From Cyanidiococcus yangmingshanensis (lineage: Eukaryota > Rhodophyta > Bangiophyceae > Cyanidiales > Cyanidiaceae), in assembly GCA_013995675.1 (NCBI GenBank), contig VWRR01000013.1, forward strand, positions 434,001 through 498,000: a stretch of DNA of 64,000 nt. Reading direction: 5' to 3'. The first letter of the stretch is position 1. Every line of letters begins with the position of its first letter. The position numbers and the translations under genes were made by a program. Below the pieces are notes generated by a model. It saw nothing but the letters and a program-made list of their open reading frames with translations, ran no database searches and had not been told where the DNA came from. This document shows, in pieces, positions 22,971 through 33,383 of this stretch.

Positions 22971-23899
22971 CTGCCAGAGGGGCCACGCTCCAAGTAACTG
23001 GTGGTGTGTTCATTAGAGCCATCACCTTGTCGTTCTTCGCTTCCTGACCCGTTCACGGTTCCAACGAAATCTATTCCTTTGCGAAACTCTCATCTTCAAC
23101 AAGGCGTCGCGATGAATGTTTGTGGCGCTCTCCCACGTCCTCGTTCAGGATGCAATGAAGAGCTGCCTCCGCAAGATCCCGACTGCTGCCGGCTGTGGGG
23201 CGAACGTGCGAGTGAACGATATGCCTAGGTGTATGGCCAGATGTCAGTGATGGTGACCAGCATCCTGGCGAAATCCCGAACAGTGCTCGAATGGGCGCTG
23301 TTACCTGTGATTCCGAGAACATTGGGGAACGCTCCGTCTCTGGGGCGAGGGTGCTGCCGCATCCATCGACCCGAATCGCTCCTTCTTAACTAGGAACCGA
23401 CGAGCCACCATGTTCCTGGTGTCTGTAGGCTCGGCGTGAATGCTTTGGGATTCGCCATTTGTTGCTCCATGCTTGGTCGCTCGCACATTCGAGTACATTC
23501 TGAATGACATATGAGATGCAGGAGGCCTCTCCCGAGCATGATAGCGCGAAAGCTGATGCTTGTTCCGCGTATTCGGAAACACGCACCATCCCTGACCAAC
23601 GCCGTCGGAGCGACAAATCCTGCTGAACGATCGCAAAGCAATCACTTTTTCGAGTCACAAATAACGGTCATCCCACACGCCATAGGAGCGTTTCGGTCCG
23701 ACTACAGCGGACGTGGTTCATTGGCGACAGCGTCTGCGCCACCAGCACAAACAGTAAACACCATTCTGCCTTGATCGAATCCAAGTTCGAGTTTTCGTCA
23801 TCAGAACAGCACTTGTTCATCATGCATGGTGGAGTGCGCCTCCATAACTGTGCCACAAAATCCTTTGGATGGATGAATCTGGCGCTAAAACCAAGTTGT
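22971..23899. other. Intergenic between convergent MRG and 6PGD genes
   Basis: About 930 bp. Short overlapping frames on both strands, none recognisable. Confidence 0.4.
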
Positions 23900-25396
23900 T
23901 TAAGCAGAGTATGCGTTCGAGGTCACCGTGCCGCCACTTCCCGTCCAGTTGGTGTGAAAATATTGCCCTTCTGGTTTGTCAATACGCTCATAGGTATGTG
24001 CGCCAAAGTAGTCACGTTGCGCCTGCAGTAGGTTCGCCGGCAGCGTTGCCGCCCGGTACCCATCATAGAACGCGAGCGCAGTGCTGACGGCCGGACAGGT
24101 GATCCCACGGCTCACAGCAAATATAACCACTTCACGCCAACTACTCTGCGCAGCCTCTAACGCATCACGGAAGAAACGATACAAGAGCAAATTTTCTAAT
24201 TTCGGGTCATCTTGGAACGCCTCACGGATCTTGCCCAGGAAGCGACTGCGAATAATGCAGCCACCTCGCCACATGAGCGCAATCCCACCATAGTTCAGAT
24301 CCCAGTTCTCAGCGATCGCGGCCTCCCTCATGAGCATGTACCCCTGTGCATACGAGACGATCTTGCTCGCATAGAGCGCAAGACGCAGTTTCTCGATCAT
24401 ACTGCTCCGGTCGGCGGCGCTGAGGGGCGGTTGGGTTGGCGGCCCTGGCAACACCTTGCTCGCTTGAACGCGCTCCGCTTTGCGCGACGAGAGCATCCGC
24501 GCAAAAACTGCCTCTGCGATCAGGGTTACCGGAACGCCCTGCTCAAGTGATGACTCCACCGTCCAGCGACCAGTGCCTTTCTGTTCTGCCTTGTCAAGAA
24601 TAAGCGAGACGAGAGGCTTTCCAGTCTCCTCATCTTTAAACTTGAGGATATTCGCGGTGATTTCGATGAGATACGAATCCAGTTCCGTGCGATTCCACGC
24701 CGCAAACACCTCACTGCATTCGTCGACACGGAGCCCGAGGCCCTGACGCAGCATATCGTAGACCTCGCTGATGAGCTGCATATCACCGTACTCAATGCCA
24801 TTATGCACCATTTTCACAAAATGACCCGCCCCACCAGCACCAACCCAGTCGCAACATGGTTCACCATCGGTCTTTGCAGCAACAGCCTGAAGAATTGGGC
24901 GTAACAGGGGCCAGGCCTGCTCAGCGCCACCGGGCATGAGCGACGGGCCGTGACGCGCGCCCTCCTCGCCTCCCGAGACGCCGCATCCGACAAACCATAG
25001 ACCGTGCTCCGCACAGTACTTCATACGTCGCGTGCTGTCCTGGTAAAACGAGTTACCCCCGTCAACGATTACATCGCCTGGGTCCAAAAAAGGCAGCAAC
25101 TGCTCAATAAAGCTGTCCACCGCAGGTCCAGCGCGAACGAGCAACATCACCTTGCGAGGCTTTTTCAGCAGCACACAAAACTCGGCGATCGAGTGCGCAC
25201 CATGAATCGTCTTCCGATCTCGCGCCTCATTCTTGATGAAATCATCTACTTTGGACACAGTGCGGTTATAGACAGCGACAGAGAAGCCGTGATCAGCCAT
25301 GTTCAACACGAGGTTTTGACCCATCACGGCAAGGCCAATCAAGCCAATATCAGCGACCGCTTCCCCCAAAGTTGTTTCATCTGCGCCAGTGATCAT
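23900..25396 (-). CDS. 6-phosphogluconate dehydrogenase, decarboxylating
   Basis: Full-length (498-residue) enzyme of the oxidative pentose phosphate pathway: 6-phosphogluconate plus NADP+ gives ribulose 5-phosphate, CO2 and NADPH. The Rossmann loop is GLIGLAVMGQNLVLN, followed by VYNRT. Substrate-site signatures are DGGNSFYQDSTRR, GVSGGEEGARHGPSLMPGG, and HFVKMVHNGIEYGDMQLI with the catalytic Lys. The C-terminal tail QRDYFGAHTYERID and FHTNWT closes the partner's active site. The frame is continuous, and ATG 25396 (MITGADETT) is preferred over the TTG 18 codons upstream. There is no transit peptide, so the cytosolic isoform is likely. It diverges from the isoamylase gene. Confidence 0.97.
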   Translation of the reverse strand: MITGADETTLGEAVADIGLIGLAVMGQNLVLNMADHGFSVAVYNRTVSKVDDFIKNEARDRKTIHGAHSIAEFCVLLKKPRKVMLLVRAGPAVDSFIEQLLPFLDPGDVIVDGGNSFYQDSTRRMKYCAEHGLWFVGCGVSGGEEGARHGPSLMPGGAEQAWPLLRPILQAVAAKTDGEPCCDWVGAGGAGHFVKMVHNGIEYGDMQLISEVYDMLRQGLGLRVDECSEVFAAWNRTELDSYLIEITANILKFKDEETGKPLVSLILDKAEQKGTGRWTVESSLEQGVPVTLIAEAVFARMLSSRKAERVQASKVLPGPPTQPPLSAADRSSMIEKLRLALYASKIVSYAQGYMLMREAAIAENWDLNYGGIALMWRGGCIIRSRFLGKIREAFQDDPKLENLLLYRFFRDALEAAQSSWREVVIFAVSRGITCPAVSTALAFYDGYRAATLPANLLQAQRDYFGAHTYERIDKPEGQYFHTNWTGSGGTVTSNAYSA

Positions 25397-26263
25397 CACC
25401 TTTTTTAGATAATGGTCGTCGATGATGAGTTTCTTCACGAAAATGTTCAAGACTCGGAAGGAACCAACACGTCTGAGACGTTACGATAGACGAGTGTGTA
25501 GGTGGAGTTCGCTCGAAACCGAGCGTCTCGATCTGTTCGCAGCGCCCCGCGGGCGGAGGCGGGCCGTCCGCTCGATCTCGGCCGATCCGCTCGGGTCGAG
25601 CGAGCGACGGGTGTGCGCTGTCGTCAGGAGCATCTGCGGTTCATCATCATGAAGCTTGGATGTTGTGTGCGCTTGATTCAGTCCAAACAAAGGGTGAGCG
25701 ATAGATTGGTTTGTGTGCTTGTAGAGTGTGGATTGGGTAGGCACATCCTGGCGTACTCAGTTCAGGCGATGAAGATCGGATATGAGCGGTACGAGAAGTG
25801 GCATCGATCTGCAGTATTCTGGCATAGCTGGTACGAATACCCTATGTTTTCGATCGACCCAGAGTTACTACAGGTCTTGGTTTACAATCATTCGAGTTGT
25901 CTGCATGTAACCGATATGAAATTGATTCATGAAAATAACTCGGTGATATGCACGGATAAGATGTTCGTCCTGTCTCGATATCGTCTATTCCAACGACCTG
26001 AAAGTGGCGTACCTTGAGAACATATCCAATCAGTACATTGCATGATACGAGGCATTTCAATGTCTGGGACGCCACACCCAAACGCGCGATCCTCGATTCA
26101 TGGATGCGCGTCTCGTCCAGCGTCCCCAATATCAACTGCTGTCCAGGGTCTGCTGCTTCGATAGCCTTGACTCAGTATCACGGTTTTAAACACCCAAGCA
26201 ACTCGACCTCATGACGGTATCCTCAAGGTCTCGAGGGTCAACAGGGACGCCGTTGATGGAGCA
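25397..26263. other. Divergent intergenic region between 6PGD and isoamylase
   Basis: About 870 bp holding both 5' flanks. A plus-strand frame at 25502-26017 shows no motif. Nothing else recognised. Confidence 0.4.
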
Positions 26264-29200
26264 ATGATCGAGTCCAACCCAATCCCTATGTATTCAAGGT
26301 TCGATTCGGTTCGGCTCGGCTCGGCTCGGCTCGGCCCCCTGCGCCTGGTCGATGGGAACGCAATCATCGACGGCGCGTCGCTCGAAAAACTCCGCGAGCC
26401 GACGAGAAAACCCTGTACGTTGCCGAACAAGGACAGCGACGGCTCGGGTCCAGTCAGCATTCGTTTTATCTTTATGCATCGAGTACGTTCGCGTGCTTCG
26501 TTTTCCAATCGATCAACCGATGATCTGGTGCAGGTACCTCCGGGACTGGAGCTTGATGAAGCGGAGTTGGCGTATATCGAACGACAACGCCAACTAGAGA
26601 ACGCGTTAGCGCGTCACGAACATGGAAACGTTCCACGATCGTTGTCACGACGTGTTTTGGACTATATGGTACAGAGCATTGAAGAAGATGAGTTGAAGAC
26701 GAGTACCGATTCGCAGACTTTGGAACTGGAACGCTTTCCAGGGTCGCTTGGCAGTCTGAGTCTTGCGACACTGCGCGGTCGACGCGCTGACGAGCGCTAC
26801 TGTGGCGAGCTACTCGTTCGCCGTGGCCGTCCGTTGCCGTACGGGGTGAGTCTCGCCCCCGAAGGAACAAACTTTTCCATTTTCGCGGACGAAGAGGAAC
26901 ACGTAGCGTTGATTCTGTATCCAGCAAGACGACCAGAGCGAGCTCGTCGAGCGCCAGAGGAAACGCAGTCACGCGCACCATCCCAGCCAGCGATATCAAC
27001 GCCCGATGCAACTGCAGCAAGAGCGAAGAGCGGGAACACGAGTGTCGTGGGCGCTTCCGTTGAACCGAATGCCTCTGGTGGGTCATCCACCGATGCGCAA
27101 AGCAACGCACCTGTTCAACACCCGGCTGTGCGCAACATTCAGGCGACGCTTCCTATTCGCGAAGGCAGCACTGATGATGAAGACCGTTTCGATGACGTCC
27201 GCTCTACCGTCGACAGCACTGGTGGCAACACGCCACGAGCCATGAGCCTGGGTCCAGACGACGACGACGAGGACGATACGCACAACGAAACCCGTACCGA
27301 GTGTCAACCGAAGCTGATCTACCAGCGTCCAGAGACGTCACCGCTGCAGGAATCGTTTCAGTTCCCTGTGGATTGGTTCGCTCCAATCCCGAGCATTGAC
27401 GAGGCCAAGCCAATCGTTCTCGAACTAGACCCAGTGGTTCATCGTACCGGCCACGTTTGGCATGTGCAGATCGCCCCGAATGTGGAGCATTACGGATATG
27501 CTTGGAGAATTGGAGACCGTCCAACCCGTTGGGGCTCGAATGTTGTCCTTGATCCTTATGCAAAATGCATCTTCTCTCCATTCAGTGCTCATTTTAACCG
27601 ACTGCCTGGTCCATATCGACCAATCTGTGGTGTACCTGGGATCGGAGAACTGGCATTCGACTGGGACGGAGTCCTGCCGCCGCGTTATGCGTTCAAAGAC
27701 CTGATTATCTATGAGCTGCATGTTCGTGGCCTTACGAAGCAAACGCAATCACCGTATGCGGGAACCTATCTCGGTGTCGTTGAGAAGATACCCTATCTGA
27801 AACAGCTCGGGATCAATGCAGTGGAGATCATGCCCTGCGCCGAGTTCAATGAGACCGAGTGGGATGTACGGAATCCCCGCACAGGGGAGCAACTCTGTCA
27901 GTACTGGGGCTATTCTCCGATCGGTTTCTTCGCCCCGATGAATCGTTATGCCATGCAAGGCTTTGTCTCGGCCGTGCGGGAGTTTAGAACCATGGTACGG
28001 GAATTACATCGCCATGGCATTGAAGTTATTTTGGACGTTGTTTTCAACCATACGGGTGAGTTTGGCGATGATGGTCCGCCGCCGCTCTTTTACCACTTCA
28101 AAGGACTCGCCCTGAGCACCTATTACATTTTGGATAAGAAGAACCAGTTTGCGAATTACAGCGGTTGCGGCAACTCGCTCAGCGCAAATCATGCAGTCAC
28201 GGCCGAGTTCATTCACGAGTGTATCCGATACTGGGCACTGGAAATGGGTGTCGATGGTTTTCGTTTCGACCTGGCGGCAGTCATGTGTCGCGATCCGCAG
28301 GGTCAACCGATGGCGAGTCCGCCAGTGATCGAACGGTTGAGCAAGGACCCCTGTCCTCCGCCACTTGAAACTGATTGCGGAACCTTGGGATCTGGGCCAG
28401 TATTTGGTGGGCCATTTCCCGCATTACGGTTGCTGGGCCGAGTGGAATGGTCGCTTTCGCGATACCGTCCGACGCTTCATCAAGGGAGATCCACATCTTG
28501 TAGGCGACTTTGCGACTCGTCTCTGCGGCTCTGAGGATCTGTACGCAAATGGGCGGCGTCCCTGGCATTCCATCAATTTTGTCACCGCTCATGACGGTTT
28601 CACCCTCTACGATCTGGTCTCATACGCTGAGAAGCATAATCTGGATAATGGGGAGGAAAACCAGGATGGCGAGAGCCACAACAACAGCTGGAATTGCGGT
28701 TTCGAAGGCGACGGAACACGTGATGCTCAGATTCATTTTCTTCGCCAGAAACAGATGCGAAACTTTTTGGTTGCTCTCTTGCTTTCGACCGGCACGCCGA
28801 TGGTGCTCATGGGCGACGAGTATGGCCACACTCGGCGAGGTAACAACAACGCCTGGTGTCAGGACAACGAACTCAACCATTTTGACTGGGACGCGGTCGC
28901 GCGCGATGAGCGAGGCCTGGTTCGCTTTACTCGATTCATGATTCTCTTTCGACGAGCGAACTCGTTTCTCTGCCGACAGAATTTCGTTACGAGACACGAT
29001 GTCAGCTGGATTCACGCCGACTGGAGTAGCTCCTACAATTTCCTGGTGATACGTATCATTGATCCGGAGAACGATGACGATATTCTGGTGGGATTCAACG
29101 CTGGCGCGGAGCGTCGCACGGTTAGTGTACCGGCTTTGCCGAGTGGTCGTCAATGGTTACGCATTGTGGACACCAATCTGGCAAGTCCTGCGGATTTTTG

Positions 29201-29348
29201 TGATGGAGAAACGCCGACAAAGATTTTCGGAACCTACGTCATGCAACCGTGGAGTGCGATCATCCTGCAGAGTCGACGTCGTGGCACCTCGACCCAGCGT
29301 CTTGAGGAGCTCGTTCTGGGTCGATCCCATATCCTCGTCAGCGAATAG
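26264..29348 (+). CDS. Isoamylase-type starch debranching enzyme (frame change)
   Basis: A GH13 isoamylase that hydrolyses alpha-1,6 branches. In red algae it would act on cytosolic floridean starch. After a polar leader, the CBM48-like region starts GELLVRRGRPLPYGVSLAPE and is split by an acidic, Ser/Thr-rich insertion of about 160 residues (nt 26940-27420). It resumes at GHVWHVQIAPNVEHYGYAWR. The barrel includes LIIYELHVRGLTK, VILDVVFNHTGE, nucleophile Asp in GVDGFRFDLA (residue about 669), acid Glu in LIAEPWDLGQYLVG, and FVTAHDGFTLYDLVSYAEKH. The frame shifts at a run of C near 28347, between IERLSKDP and VLRHLKLIAEP, where one base too many fits. ATG 26264 precedes a TCGGC microsatellite coding for RLGSARLG; a downstream start such as ATG 26475 is possible. 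Confidence 0.93.
26306..26336. repeat. Pentanucleotide (TCGGC)n repeat
   Basis: About five units of TCGGC within the predicted 5' coding end of the isoamylase gene. A unit length not divisible by three means unit changes would shift the frame if translated. Confidence 0.85.
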
Positions 29349-29804
29349 GTGAGTGTGCGAACGCTTTCACGAAACGAATACAGAGGCCAGTATTTCATGA
29401 TTGAGGGATGCGCGTTCCAAGTCTCGTCGGTTTGTCAAGGAGCTCTCGTCAATGGTCCTACCGGGCTGTTGGTTGCAATGAAGACTTGTTCGCTGTAACC
29501 AGTGGCGGTCAAGACATGAATCGAGCTTCGAGAACGAATCCTCTCTAATAGGCGCTGCTTGCGATAGATAGCGAGATTGCTCGCCTTGGACATAACCGTT
29601 GCTGCCGGGCGTTCTCTTTGTGCACCCACGTTTCTGTTCGTGGAGAAGAAAAGAACCTTGTTGGCGATCCGCGCGATGAGCAGCGTCGTGAGCACACAGC
29701 ATCCAACGTCTCGTTGCCGTTTCGTGAAACCCACAGCGCCTTTTGGAGAACTTGGCCCCAGTTTTCGGACTCGCGGCCAAAAGCGGTTGCCGTGTTGGAC
29801 TCGG
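29349..29804. other. Intergenic between convergent isoamylase and PWP2
   Basis: About 455 bp, no recognisable gene. Confidence 0.4.
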
Positions 29805-32738
29805 TCACGTGGATGGTGCGGTCATCTCCGACAACATCCCATTCATGGTGATCGTTGGAGCGGATTCAGCATCCCGATTCGACGACAGCGGTGCATCCAC
29901 ACACACTCGCAGCAGGAATCGATTCTCATCACAGAGACGCTGAAGTGTCTCCCGATAGTGTAGGACTGCTCGTTGCAACGCGACAAGTGCTGTCTCTAGT
30001 CGATGATTTCGTATGGGTCGCAGTTGGCGAACTGGTAAGCCATCCTTTGGAAGCGTTGCATGGCTCGCCGCCTCACCATGCCAAACAAGCAGCGCCATGC
30101 ACCAGCGCAAGAGGTATTCCCAATGACGTGCACGTGGCAAGCGGGCAGAGCCAACAAGCGCCTCTGCCAAAAGCGGCAATAGTGTTGGAACATGAACTGC
30201 CGGGATTGCTCGCACAACCAACTCGATTTGTTTGGGCGGCACACGTGCAAGCATCTCATAGATATAGCCGGGTTCGTTCAGACGCAGCGCGAGACAGAGC
30301 GCTAGGGCCCACTGCCCATGCTCGCAGGCCCTGTACATGTTCGAGGGGTTAACCTCGACAGCGAGGTCCACTGGGTCAAAGGCAGCTCCGAGTGAGCCTC
30401 GCCATCCCAGGGCGACTGCCGGATGGGCACCCAGCGTACTGGCAAAGAGGAAGAGTCCATCACTGGTGGCGGCAGCCCAAGTTTCGGCACTCGGACAGAC
30501 CTGGATACAGTGAACACGAAATGGACGAGAAGGACGCCTTGGAACTCGTCCATCCTCTCGGAGCACTTGCTGAGCGCGACCGCCCTTTGATGAACGAAAT
30601 TCTTGTCCTCTAGTGAGTGCTTTGAGAAAGCACGTTTCCTCCAGAGAATCGGTTGGGTTCGTGTGTACCTCAGGCGCTCCAACAATGTGCCTCTTGTCGA
30701 TACAAGTCCGGGCGAGTTCGATACGACGAACGCACTGCAGTGTCGTACGACTGTAAACAAGGATATCACGCGCGTCTCCCCCGCCGGCCAGGATGAACTG
30801 CCCGTCAGGGGTGTAACAGACAGTTGAGATGAAGGGTGCATCTCGTGCACCGCCCGCTTCACAGTCGCTACGAGCCTCGATGGTCACTCGTATCGCGCAG
30901 GAGCGCGTATCCCAAACATAGAGGATCCCTTCTGTGGTTGCGCTGACGAGTTCATTCCCATCGGGATGGAACGCAATCGTCAGAACCTCTTTCGAATGAC
31001 GTAGAACCTGTGCATCGACATTGCTACCGCCTGCAAGCAGCGGCCAGAGACGCACCGTGCCATCCCAGGATGCCGAGGCAAGCTGCAGCGCTTCTGCCCC
31101 TACGGCAGTGCCACCGAAACAGACTGCACTGATGGGTGCCTCGTGGCCGGAGAGCTCTTCAAGCAGTCGGCCAGTCCGCACCTGCCAAACGCAGACCACA
31201 AACGGCTCATGGCTTCCAGCAGCGACCATATCACCACTGTCGTCGACTGCAACACAGGAAAAGGCGAAACTGAGGCCACTCGCTGTTACACTCGGCGGAA
31301 CAAACGTACGGAATGCACGATACCTTTTCAGGTCGATGGCACGTACAGTGCCGTCGCGAGAGCAGGAAAAAAGCACTCCACTGCGCTGTGCGAAAGCGAG
31401 GCCAGTCACTCGTTGCGAATGCAGGGTATCCAGGGTCAAGGCACAGAAACCCGTGAGCGTCGACCACAGTTTCACTTGGCCATCGGCTGCACCAGTGGCG
31501 ATAACGTCACCGCGGGGAGCGTAGGCCAAGCAGGTCATATCGAGCCAATGTCCCTGTTGTTTCAGCACGTACTTCTCACTGGTCCATTCCCACACGATGA
31601 GTGCTGACGTTAACGACGACGCCAAGGCAATCCATTCACCGCTAGGGTTTATTGTAATCGCCGACAGAGGTGCTGCCGAGACAGAAAACCGCTGCAGCAC
31701 ATGGACGGAATCACCAGGCTTGGGTTGAGGATCCAGTTCCAAAAGCACCAAGACGCCATTCGAGAGGCCCACAGCCAAGTATCGACGGGCAGTGTGAGCA
31801 CTGGCACAAGTGATCCGCACATGCCGGGGTTGGCCCGCTCCCACGAGCACATTCGTCTTGTTGCAGCAGCGAACGAGGTCTCGACGGACACGACGTTTTC
31901 CTCTGTTCAGCGACTGTTGCTCGAGAGCTGCTCCATCCGTGTCATCATTTCCAGTCAAAGGTTGCAGGGATTCAGGCTCAGGAGCGACGCCATTCGACGC
32001 TGGGGGTTTCGCTCCAGTGCTGTTGATTTCGGAACCCAAACGATTCCTCGTGACTAGGGAAACGTCAGCCTCAATCTTCCAAGTAATAAGCGTTCCATCT
32101 CGACTAAGAGAATATGCTTCTGTATCTCTCTGTCCGAATGCAGTCCAAATGATGCCGTCGCGATGACCACGTAAGGGAACGGGTGCTTCAAAGGCGCCTT
32201 CGGCGTGGATGAGACGCAGACTGTGGTCGCGGGCCCCAGTCAGCAACAATTGTCCACCGGGCGACCAAGCCAAAGCGGTCAATTGATCCGCATGCGCTGC
32301 AACCGACCGCACTTTGATAAACGGAGCAAACTCAGGTAGCATGGCAAGGTCCTCAGGCACCTGCCATAACTGGAGACTGGGGCCAACCCCAGCCGCGAAG
32401 CTGCAGCCGTCGGGAGCAAACGCGATCTGTTGTACCGCTCCTCCCTTAAAACGAAACCGATGCAGAACCGCTCCAGTTATTCGATGAATGTACATCGCGT
32501 GGCCATCTATGTCTACAGTCAACAGATACTGTCCTGATGGTGGTCTCAACGCCATGATCTCAAGGTCGGTACGTGACTCCGCCTCCAGGGTGCGACTCCA
32601 GCCTGCTGTTAAAGCAAACTCTGCGATTCGGTTCCCAACCGGCGACAAGAGCGTTTCTCCATCAGATGTGAATAACAAGTTCCCACCAGTGAAGGATCTT
32701 CCCCAAATGTTGGCCAAACGGTAGCCAAAAGCTACCAT
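29805..32738 (-). CDS. PWP2: Periodic tryptophan protein 2 (UTP-B, SSU processome)
   Basis: A WD-repeat subunit of the UTP-B complex of the small-subunit processome, needed for early 18S pre-rRNA cleavage in the nucleolus. The ATG at 32738 gives MVAFGYRLANIWGRSFTGGN, matching the conserved PWP2 N-terminus. The same frame has an earlier ATG at 32873 that adds 45 unlike residues. Two beta-propellers follow with conserved blades: LLSPVGNRI, HRFRFKGGAVQQIAFAPDG, VWEWTSEKYVLKQQGHWLDM, GQVKLWSTLTGFCALT, RDGTVRAIDLKRYRAFRTFV, and LSGHEAPISAVCFGG with SASWDGTVRLW. The C-terminal helical UTP domain includes ALALCLALRLNEPGYIYEML and the LEYLLRW-type end. About 977 residues in one unbroken frame, matching the family length. 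Confidence 0.96.
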   Translation of the reverse strand: MVAFGYRLANIWGRSFTGGNLLFTSDGETLLSPVGNRIAEFALTAGWSRTLEAESRTDLEIMALRPPSGQYLLTVDIDGHAMYIHRITGAVLHRFRFKGGAVQQIAFAPDGCSFAAGVGPSLQLWQVPEDLAMLPEFAPFIKVRSVAAHADQLTALAWSPGGQLLLTGARDHSLRLIHAEGAFEAPVPLRGHRDGIIWTAFGQRDTEAYSLSRDGTLITWKIEADVSLVTRNRLGSEINSTGAKPPASNGVAPEPESLQPLTGNDDTDGAALEQQSLNRGKRRVRRDLVRCCNKTNVLVGAGQPRHVRITCASAHTARRYLAVGLSNGVLVLLELDPQPKPGDSVHVLQRFSVSAAPLSAITINPSGEWIALASSLTSALIVWEWTSEKYVLKQQGHWLDMTCLAYAPRGDVIATGAADGQVKLWSTLTGFCALTLDTLHSQRVTGLAFAQRSGVLFSCSRDGTVRAIDLKRYRAFRTFVPPSVTASGLSFAFSCVAVDDSGDMVAAGSHEPFVVCVWQVRTGRLLEELSGHEAPISAVCFGGTAVGAEALQLASASWDGTVRLWPLLAGGSNVDAQVLRHSKEVLTIAFHPDGNELVSATTEGILYVWDTRSCAIRVTIEARSDCEAGGARDAPFISTVCYTPDGQFILAGGGDARDILVYSRTTLQCVRRIELARTCIDKRHIVGAPEVHTNPTDSLEETCFLKALTRGQEFRSSKGGRAQQVLREDGRVPRRPSRPFRVHCIQVCPSAETWAAATSDGLFLFASTLGAHPAVALGWRGSLGAAFDPVDLAVEVNPSNMYRACEHGQWALALCLALRLNEPGYIYEMLARVPPKQIELVVRAIPAVHVPTLLPLLAEALVGSARLPRARHWEYLLRWCMALLVWHGEAASHATLPKDGLPVRQLRPIRNHRLETALVALQRAVLHYRETLQRLCDENRFLLRVCVDAPLSSNRDAESAPTITMNGMLSEMTAPST

Positions 32739-33383
32739 GGTTTTTCGGAAACGAACAGGGACACACTGGGTCAGGTAGACGCCGGCGTCCGCTGGCCCGC
32801 GGTCGCCGTACAGCGGCGGTCGGTCGGTCGAGTACAGTACGACTGGGGAGCTCCGGGTACTCTTCGTGAACATTGGGAGGCTTGGAACAGTTCGGTTTCG
32901 GAGAATGTTTAGGGTTCATTGAGACGTTACGTAGGCGGTGACGCTTGACCAGAACTGGGTACGAATACTGGGCCGTGACGCTCTGAAGGGAAACGAGCGG
33001 ACATGGCACGAGTCGTTTGATCAAACTCTTCGACGATTCAAGCTGGTACTTGATCGATCAAGTCTGGCGTTCGATGCTTTGATTTGATCTTGGAGAGGAT
33101 GAATCATTCGAACGAGAACATGATCAAGATGTTTTCAGGGTTGGTGGATTCACGGCCTGCTTTATGCGTCGTGCAGCGTGTTGGTCAACGCTCACACGTT
33201 CAACCGAGTGGACATGGGGCGTTCAGAGAGCGCACGGTGGAACGCTCGCGGCCATCGAGTGTGCTGATTCGAAACACGGATGATTCAGTAGAGCACGCCT
33301 GAAATGGAGATCGTCGACAGTGAACGGGAACCACGCTCGACCAAGCTGCTTGCGTTGTTGTCCAAAGCCGCGATTGAGCACTT
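32739..33383. other. Intergenic between FAD synthase 3' end and PWP2 5' end
   Basis: About 645 bp. The upstream in-frame ATG of PWP2 at 32873 lies here. No other gene seen. Confidence 0.4.
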
